Positions 56,394-64,000 of a stretch of 64,000 bases of DNA are shown here, in pieces. Where the stretch lies: positions 72,496,771 to 72,560,770 of the forward strand of contig OY755039.1 in assembly GCA_963576565.1 (NCBI GenBank), in the 5' to 3' direction. The notes under the pieces are model-generated. The model ran no database searches, was not told the DNA's origin, and saw only the letters and a list, made by a program, of their open reading frames with translations. How positions within the stretch are numbered: position 1 is the stretch's first letter; every line of letters begins with the position of its first letter. The translations under genes and the position numbers were made by a program. The stretch is from Aspidapion aeneum (lineage: Eukaryota; Arthropoda; Insecta; Coleoptera; Brentidae).

Positions 56394-56639
56394 ACACGCG
56401 CTTTAACACAAAACAGATCTCCTTTGTAGTGAAAAAGTTATTTCGTAGCCAAATTTTGGCATCCGAAAATTCCAGGAAAACAAACCAAGAATTTGAGATT
56501 AGGTTTGACTCGACTGCGTTTACAATATACTTGTAACTTGCTTTTAAAAATGACTTGCAATTTGTAATATGGGTAGAATACCTGTATTATTTATTTATTT
56601 TTTTGGTTGCAACTTCTATTAACATTGATTGATGAATGT

Positions 56640-57990
56640 TACAGATGTTTATACCTATGCAACAACGAATAACAGCAATTTTTATTTAAACAGTATAAAT
56701 ACTGAATTAGGATATAAGTCATTGTTTTATAAAGGAATCAGATTGTATAACAAATTACCATTAGACATTAAAAATTGCAAATCAAATAATATGTTTAAGA
56801 GAAAAAAAAAATAAGTACTTGTTGCCTAGTCAGCCTCAGTGGCGTATATAGAAAAAAGTTTCGGGGGGGCCCAGATCTTATAAAGACGTATTTTATACTA
56901 TTTTATATTTGTATTTATGAAATATGTGGAAAATATCTAAAAAAATCTTAGCTTTGGGGGGGAGGGGCCGGGCATATATACTGGTCAGCCTGATTGTTTA
57001 AGTAAACCCTTGGTATCATATTATATTATATTATATTTTTTTATTTTAGTCTCTATATTATTTTTTTGGTGTATTTTAGTATAGTAACCTTTTCTCATAA
57101 AGAAATATGGTAGCAATGTTTTTTTTAAGGGTACGATTAAAAACATTTTACAGTACAGTGTAAGTACTTGAGAAAGCTGTGTGTTACTAGATTATTCTTT
57201 TAGTAGGTAGGTATAGTTAGTTCTGTTGGGAATGATACAGGAATGCTTGTAATGATTTTTCGGTATTATTAGAGAAATATAGCCAGGCTATAATTGTGCC
57301 AGGCACTATTTTAACACATTTACATTGAAAACTGACAGTTAATCGTTCAAAATTCATACCAAAGTCGAATTTAAAACTATCGTCGTTTATTTTCAATTAA
57401 TAAAAGAAGGCACTATTTATTCCGGTTCATATAGTAAACAAAGGCCATGTGTTGAAAGATCACAGCTGATATTACAATGTGAAACTGTCAAAATTGTGCC
57501 TGGCACAATTATAGCCTGGCTATATTTCAATAATTCTCTAATAATACCGAAAAACCATTACAAGCACATTCCCAACAGAACTAACCATACCTATACCACG
57601 GATCACCTACCTACTAAAAGAATAATCTAGTAACACACAGCTTTATCAAGTACTTATACTGTACTGTAAAATGTTTTTAATCCTATCCTAAAAAAAAACA
57701 TTGATGCCATCTTTCTTTATGAGAAAAGGTCACATACTAAAACACACCAAAAAAATAATATGGAGACTAAAATAATAAAATATAATATAATATAATATAG
57801 TACCAAGGGTGGTTTACATAAACAATCAGGCTGACTAGGCAACAAGTACTTCTTAAGTTTTCTCTTAAACATATTATTTGATTTGCAATTTTTAATGTCT
57901 AATGGTAATTTGGTATACAATCTGATTCCTTTATAAAACAATGACTTATATCCTAATTCAGTTGAATAAAAATTGCTGTTATTTAACCTG
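56640..57990. repeat. large inverted repeat carrying LINE ends
   Basis: Left arm about 56690-57295 and right arm about 57510-57990, inverted, around a centre of about 210 bp. Both arms encode the same LINE C-terminal scrap (FYKGIRLYNKLPLDIKNCKS on the plus strand at 56727-56790, the same on the minus strand at 57850-57941). The left arm holds an extra MITE at 56837-56983 that is absent from the right arm. Confidence 0.88.
56837..56983. mobile_element. 147-bp hAT-like MITE with visible empty site
   Basis: CAGTGGCGTATATAG at the left and GGGCATATATACTG at the right, flanked by GTCAGCCT at 56829-56836 and 56984-56991. The mirror arm at about 57825-57845 has the uninterrupted site, which proves the insertion and its 8-bp duplication. 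Confidence 0.93.
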
Positions 57991-58029
57991 GCTTTATTTC
58001 AATAATTTTTTTTACGGTGCGCACTCGCA

Positions 58030-58162
58030 AGGAGATCCCTATCACGCTCGAGAAGCGGCAAGTGCGCGGAAATGTTGGTGTATGTTGGTTTTGAAAAGGT
58101 TCAGATTGTAACCTGCAGGGAAAAGTGTCGCAGGAAGCTTATTCCACAGCGATGCTGTTCTT
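58030..58162 (-). pseudogene. C-terminal scrap of a CR1/Jockey-type LINE
   Basis: On the minus strand a frame reads LWNKLPATLFPAGYNLNLFK then TNIHQHFRALAASRA and a stop. It is the same family as the scrap at 30276-30376. Confidence 0.78.
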
Positions 58163-59411
58163 CAGAGATATATTATCCATTATGTAATAATAAGAAGTAA
58201 ATAGTTATTCGTATTATAAGTTTGGATTTGTTTTGTTATAGAAATACTGGTGTATGTATTAACATTTAAATGTATTTTTTATTTATGTTTGTAATTTGAA
58301 ATAGCATGATTTGCTAATAAAGATTTATTCAATTCAATGCAACATAGTAAACCATTTCTAACAACAAATGGCATTAGGAAAATACTAAGCGTTATGTGAT
58401 AGACAATTCTCTCAAAGTTTTACGTAATTTATGAATGACCCCAATCGAACAGAATAAAATTAGTTTTAAATACAAATAGAAACATAGTCCGCGATTGCAG
58501 CGCTGTGCGCTACTGGAACTTGTTGGCTGAGCGGCCCTATCTTTTCGGCAGTCTCTTTTTTGTCTCTGGTTTTAATATATCGTCTGCGAAACCGCAAACC
58601 CAAGTAACTGCAATAATCAAAGTTTTTAGGAGGCACTGAAAACCTCACAATTTTGAGTTATTGAAATGGATTTGATAGAGATGAATGAATGTTCCGATTT
58701 TAAAATATTTAGAATTTTTTGTCAGTTAAGAGATTTTGCACATGCGTCCCACTAATACAATGAACCGATTGCCTCCAAAATGTAATTTTTGAATTTTTGT
58801 CAGTTACTTGGTTTTGCGGTGTCGCCGACCATATGTAGATTGTCAGGTGTCCACTAAAATAATTTTGTTTGTCAATTTTTTATTTGGATAATTGACAGTG
58901 GACACATTTTTGTCTCATATTATTACTCCAGTTTTTACTTTTTTCATGCTGTTTTTAAGCTTTTAAAAAAAGTATTTTTATTGTTGTGGAAGTAAGGGTG
59001 GCACTTCACTTGGCGTAGCGTATTCGCGATATTTGCTTTATTTGTCCAAATACGGCAAATACAGGCAGTGGCGGCTCGTGAAAAACATGTTTGTTTTTCA
59101 TTTTTAAAACATCTTTATAGGTTTTTACTTTATTTTCTGCATTTCTTTTTAGTTTATTCATAAGATACTTCGACTCGACGTGATACACAGAAGAGTATCT
59201 GTATATTTAAACCGGTTAGAAGTAAAAATTAACAAACAAACAACAACAACAAAACTACCTTCTAACTATTTTTTGTTCTAGTCCAATAACCTATCTATCA
59301 AGCCGCCCCCATAAAACTTCCCCCTCTAGTTGCATCGTGTCGTGAGGTCAGTCGAAACTTAATGAATTTTGGAATCACAAGCATTTGTTCTCTACCTTTA
59401 TTTTGTCGTGT
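58163..59411. other. spacer with LINE-tail remnant
   Basis: AATAAAGATTTATTCAATTC at 58317 looks like the 3' tail of a plus-strand LINE. No gene seen. Confidence 0.45.
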
Positions 59412-59543
59412 TAGTGTTGTTATTTCTTTTTTGTGTGGCTCATATTAGAAAAAACATTTATTGAAAATGGAAATCTATAGTGTTGTTATTTCTTTTTTGT
59501 GTGGCTCATATTAGAAAAAACATTTATTGAAAATGGAAATAGA
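59412..59543. repeat. 66-bp tandem duplication
   Basis: TAGTGTTGTTATTTCTTTTT starts copies at 59412 and 59478; 63 of 66 bases are identical, with only the last three differing. Confidence 0.96.
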
Positions 59544-59942
59544 AGGCCTGTACCATATTTTAATACTTAATTTTAGTCCTTTGTTGTTGACATTGTACGT
59601 TTGCGAAATATTTTAAAATGCCCGAATTGGGTATTTAGATTTGCCTAATTTTTTCCTTATCAAAGCGTTTAGTTGCCTGCCGGGCCTTGCCGAGTTATAT
59701 TCCTTTAATAGACAAGAAGTTTAGGCTTATGGTATTCATGGCTCACCAAAAAATTGTCCGCCTACGGGCGCCATTTTGGCTTATATACATTTAAAGCATT
59801 GATATGCGTGTAAAAAAAAATAATAATATTACATATAAAAATTCTTTTTTTTTTTTACTTTAATTTTTTTTTTCTATTTGGTACAAAAATTTATAAAAAC
59901 ATATAAAAAAGCAAGTAAAAGCAAAAAAATATGTAAAATATG

Positions 59943-61430
59943 TACAGGATGTCCCACATTCGATTTTTTTTCAAAAGATGATTAAAGGTGAAAATGCATC
60001 TTGATATTGCAAGCTGTTTTGAAGGGAGGCTTTTGAGAAGTCTGAATTTTGGGAGGGGTCCTATAACTTTTTAATTTATGAAAATTTCATATTAGTTTAC
60101 AGTGATTTTTTATAGTTTTTTCAACAAGCAATTTTGAGATAATACATAAAGTTGATATTTTTCTTATTCTTTCTTTTTATTCGATTTTTAAAACTAGTTT
60201 AAAAAATCTGATTACTGATATTTTTAGGTTATTTGATGAAACTGTGGAACAATTAAAAGTTTAAAAAACATATTTAATTAATATTTTTTTTTTAGTGTAC
60301 TTTTATAAATATTGTAGCCTAAAATTATTTGTCGGTTTAGCAAAAAATTTATTGTGCGCTTATAAAATAAAATGGTATGAAACGGTGACCAATAATTTTA
60401 ATAAGTAATATCATTTCATAAGAAATTTCATTTGGGGGAAGGGGGAATGTCAATGGCTAGTCTTCCAAAAAATTGTGCATAGGAACCAGAAGGGGTCTTC
60501 TGTGTGCAAAAACTGAATAAAATTTTATAATTTTGGATTTGGGAGGGGGAATTTCCCCTTTCCCCCCTCCCAGTAGATACTGGCATAAAAACATTAAATA
60601 ACTTGTAATTTATTAAAAACATGATTACAATATACAGTAGAATCGCGATATAGTGAACATTCTATATAGTGAACTACTTCAAATGGTGAACAGGGATTTC
60701 TTTGTTCATGTGTTCTGTAGAGTGAACAAACTGCCTCTCGAAGTAGAAAAACGATTTTAGACATATTGTTTCGTCTTTCGCGCAATTATAAGAGCATGTT
60801 TTGAGCAATATGGGAATAAGTAGGAAACATTTGAGCTGTGATAAAGCCAAGACATTGGAGGACTTAAAAAATGGTGTCTGAGTCTCGAAGTCAACATTGA
60901 CAGTACTGATGCACATAACCAGAACAACGATATTTTACTGGACAAAGAAAATGAAGACCCAAGCGAAAGTAATGGCAATGTTCAAGAACAAGCATGTCAC
61001 AAGAGCATGTCACAACATATTCTGCAGTTAAATCGATTAAAATGGGCTGAACAAAATAAAGTAGATTTTTCCAGTTTACTTGTTCTACATAACTTGAGAA
61101 ATGTGATGAATGAAACACAATGAAAAAACAAAAAATTCAAGCAAAAATAACTCAGTTTCTTGAGAAAAAAACTTTAAACTACTTTTTGATTAGCATTTTT
61201 ATGTTTTAAGATTTTTTTCATTACTAACAAAGCTATTTTACTAAAGAAAATCATTGTTCTAAGTGATTTTTTTAAACATTCGATATAGTCAACAAACCGA
61301 TATAGTGTACAGGCTGTGCCTTAATTAGTTCACTATATCGCGAGTCTACTGTACTTATATCGTTATTCTTGTCACCTCAACCCCACCTTACCTTACTCCG
61401 TTTGATTCATGACATGTGGGACATCCTGTA
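59943..61430. mobile_element. 1.5-kb element with 17-bp perfect inverted ends
   Basis: TACAGGATGTCCCACAT at 59943-59959 and its exact inverse at 61414-61430. These ACAGG-TGTCCC ends are common in insect non-autonomous elements. A pogo-type element (60635-61351) sits inside it. No coding frame of its own. Confidence 0.75.
60635..61351. mobile_element. 717-bp pogo/Tigger-type element, internally deleted
   Basis: CAGTAGAATCGCGATATAGTG at the left and CACTATATCGCGAGTCTACTG at the right, with TA on both sides, as in the pogo branch of Tc1/mariner. The interior keeps a transposase C-terminal scrap (LLDKENEDPSESN, QLNRLKWAEQNKVDFS in broken plus-strand frames at 60938-61080). It has been lost as an autonomous unit. 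Confidence 0.85.
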
Positions 61431-61478
61431 TAGATATATTTTTTAATATAAACAGTTTATTATCATCAAACTTTGTCT

Positions 61479-61620
61479 TTAATAATAATAATAATAATAA
61501 TAAAGGTCTTTATTGATCAAAAAATACATGCCACTATTTGACCAATGTGGGCGAGGTTCAGTTCACCCATCATTCAAAGAATTTGCCCAAAAACACACAA
61601 ATTAATTAAGTCCCGTTTTA
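61479..61620 (-). repeat. LINE 3' tail on the minus strand
   Basis: Read on the minus strand, GATCAATAAAGACC is followed by (TTA)8, a polyadenylation signal and microsatellite tail typical of a LINE end. Confidence 0.65.
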
Positions 61621-62205
61621 TGATACGAATACTGCTATGTGCGACGCGGTGAATGGGACACTTAAACGCAAAGCAGCGTGCCCAATGAATATGTGCCACT
61701 TTTGTGTTGGGTCCTTCGAACAGAGATAGATTTTATCAGCAGTCTATATGAGCGACAGAGATAGGGCCAAAGTTGGTCATCTCAGCGTTGTTTGAATTAA
61801 AAAAATCAATTTTGTGCCTGCCTCAGTCGTGTTACTCGCATGGTTTTTGTGCGTGGAGCATGGACGTTTTAATTTACGCCCTTTAGAATACATTTCAATT
61901 ATTTCAGCAGTTTCTTTTTAAAAAAATTTAATTAAACCCCAAACATAGTAGTAGTAAAGTAAGTAAAGGAGTCAAATATTTGCGTTTACCGTCCACACTT
62001 GGTTTCCGCAGTTAGCACACTTAATATGCAGCAGTTGTGTTTATTGTGTGTTTCAAGTGAAAAGTGATTTTTGTTGACAAAATGGACTAGACAAATGCAA
62101 ATGAACATGGCCATCTTGTTTACTAGTTTGCGAAAGAGTAAACATATTTGGCATGTTTGAGTTTATTGCCAATTCCATTATTGTGTGTGGATGGCATGTT
62201 TGGTA
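61621..62205. other. spacer, no gene seen
   Basis: Less AT-rich patch around 61640-61870 without a recognisable frame. Confidence 0.4.
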
Positions 62206-62207
62206 TA

Positions 62208-62622
62208 CAGTGAAACTAAGTTTTTTATTGGGCGCCACTTTACAGAGATGTATTACTACCCAACTGAACAATAAAAATCCAACACAAAGTCCCGCCGAAT
62301 AAAATATGTTGTAAATACGAGAGAAGTATTTATTCTCCGCATTAAAACCGAAAGAGGTAATTCCCTCGCTGCAGAGTGCGTTGTTGCCAACATACTACAT
62401 AATATTTATGCCCATGAGGTGCAGCGCTCTGTCCCGTTGTCAGAGGTTCGCGTCCGGTTAAGGGAGGTTTCAGAATTTTTTAACAAAAAAAAATTGTCCG
62501 CGTCCGGTTATAGGAGTGAATTTTACAGGAATTAAAATAGGGAAAAGCTTGGTTCCAACAAATTTGTCCGTTTAAAGGGAGTGTCCGCTTATTAGAGGTG
62601 TCCGCAAGGAGAGGTTTCACTG
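62208..62622. mobile_element. Tigger-type MITE, 415 bp
   Basis: CAGTGAAAC at the left and GTTTCACTG at the right with TA on both sides. The right end carries GTCCGCTTATTAGAGGTGTC, the repeated GTCCG-type subterminal motif of such elements. The left end matches for only nine bases, so it may be truncated or rearranged. Confidence 0.6.
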
Positions 62623-62778
62623 TATTTGCAAATAGGTACACCAAATATTAAAAAAAAAAAAAAAAATTTATAAAGTGTTGCCATAAAAGGAATAAATTGT
62701 TATGAGACAGAGAAGAAATTTAGAGAGAGGAAAAGAGAAATTTATAAAATTTAGGTATTATTGGTTTGAAAAGAAATA

Positions 62779-62920
62779 CAGTCGAATCAAAACAGTTCGA
62801 GTTATGGAGAGTTCGAGTTATAGAAATTCGAACTAAAGAGGTTAAAATACATATAACACGTGCAGGGACCACTTAAAAGGTTCGAGTTATAGAGAGGTTC
62901 GAGTTAGAGAGGTTCGACTG
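62779..62920. mobile_element. 142-bp pogo-type MITE
   Basis: CAGTCGAATC at the left and GGTTCGACTG at the right with TA on both sides (62777-62778, 62921-62922); repeated GTTCGAGTTA motifs inside. Confidence 0.82.
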
Positions 62921-62922
62921 TA

Positions 62923-64000
62923 TTTTATACAACAGGGTTGTCAAATCTCTGGCGTCGGCGAATAAGCAGAAAAGTCAGAAATTTTGCCAAAATGAGATAA
63001 GTCGATTAGTTAGTCCTAGTGGGCTATGTTTAAGCAAATTAGTGTACAAATCATATTGTTTTTCTAATCATAAGCCTGTGAATATTCAAACTTGTTAAGA
63101 CTTTAAAAGAAATTTGACATAAGTAGTTTACTTAAAGTAACATCTGCTTATTCACCGACCCCAGAGAAATGTAGTTTTAGGGAGATTTATCCCCACCCTA
63201 AATTGTTAATGCACTATTGGAATCAGTGAAAAACTAGTGTTTAATTATAAACTTATAAAGTGCAAAACTATTTTTAGAATTCGGTCTGCCTGGGACACGA
63301 TAACTCAAAAACCAATTTTAACCAAATTTGGCACAAATATTTTGCGGCACCCGTGAATAGGGCCATTAAATTTTGGTGGCGGTGAGAGGTTACAAGGGGG
63401 TAGTAGAGGGATTCAGGGATTTGAGAACTACCGCAGGCATCTAGCAAAATGGTTTCAAAATTACATTTTTAACAATTTTTGTCATATTGTCAACGTTCTT
63501 TGAAATTACAGTTTTTGAGATATAAAAAAATGTTTATAAAATCATTCGCTTCGCTAGCGGTTTTCAAATTAATGATTTTCAACAAAATTTGTCAAAGTTT
63601 GTCAGTCACAAGTTAGTTAAGGACGGTGTGTGACTATTAACTTCTAAGTTGATTGAACATATTCAAAGAACTAATCAATGGATTACCAAAAGTCAAGGGA
63701 AACAAACTAATATTTAATTATAAATTAAAGTTTATTCAATTGTGAAAAAGTTATTTTTTGTCTTCATATCCAAATTCGCACGTATACCAGAGTATCATAA
63801 ACCTTTGGACTAAATGTCACTTTTTGGCAAAAATTTTGTACACTTCGCATTTTTTTTTATTTTTGGTATTTTCGTAGCGCCTAATCCCCTTAATTAAAAA
63901 TTATTTTAAATATTTTTATGTTAATCCTATATTTTTATACAATAGATGAAAAATTTGGATTTTAGCTTTTTTTATCAAAAACAGTTAAGTAGACTAAATT
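62923..64000. other. AT-rich spacer to window end, no gene seen
   Basis: ACCAATTTTAACCAAATTTGGC at about 63313 and TTTTTGAGATAT at about 63512 are dispersed-repeat motifs. Confidence 0.45.

Overview
The window reads as a gene-poor, repeat-dense stretch of an insect (at least arthropod) nuclear genome. Evidence: spliceosomal exons with GT..AG borders, Ty3/gypsy and BEL/Pao LTR retrotransposons, CR1/Jockey-type LINEs, many hAT-like and pogo/Tigger-like non-autonomous DNA elements, AT-rich spacers and no prokaryotic gene organisation. The species cannot be read from the sequence. The only host gene recognised is a YIPF6 (Yip1-family Golgi membrane protein) orthologue on the + strand. Three of its exons are visible (42085-42210, 48269-48347, 53029-53071), separated by introns of about 6.1 and 4.7 kb that are filled with repeats; the rest of the gene lies outside the window or was not found.

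Layout. 1-7200: 3' part of a Ty3/gypsy element with an intact pol frame and a captured, probably chuvirus-like, envelope glycoprotein gene broken by one in-frame stop. 7211-7756 and 12137-12412: a gene of unknown function split by a nearly intact CR1-group LINE (7757-12131; PHD-type ORF1 plus endonuclease/RT ORF2). 13507-20642: a young, complete BEL/Pao element (663-bp LTRs with two differences, TSD CTTAT) whose gag-pol carries one stop and one frameshift. 20643-25400: AT-rich DNA, two small minus-strand ORFs, a 49-bp tandem array with a 147-bp higher-order period, a decayed Tx1/L1-like LINE end and a minisatellite with a nested hAT-like MITE.

25419-30075: a 4.66-kb hAT-like element bounded by CAGCGATGCCAGA inverted ends and an 8-bp TSD. 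30377-35291: a 4.9-kb foldback element with GGCGCC-rich 14-bp repeats at both ends and 16 + 11 inverted copies of a ~128-bp G-quadruplex-prone repeat. 35300-37260: a decayed LINE. 37400-41330: a minus-strand Jockey-type LINE, nearly full length but broken.

42085-53071: the YIPF6 exons, with a palindromic 3.2-kb element (1.1-kb arms) in one intron and a second foldback array (48467-50503) in the next. 53072-64000: MITEs, palindromes, two perfect 66-bp tandem duplications, a nested pair of TIR elements (59943-61430 around 60635-61351) and two further pogo/Tigger-type MITEs. The recurring theme is inverted-repeat DNA: at least four large foldback structures sit within 27 kb, two of them inside introns of YIPF6, where they would be transcribed as long hairpins.
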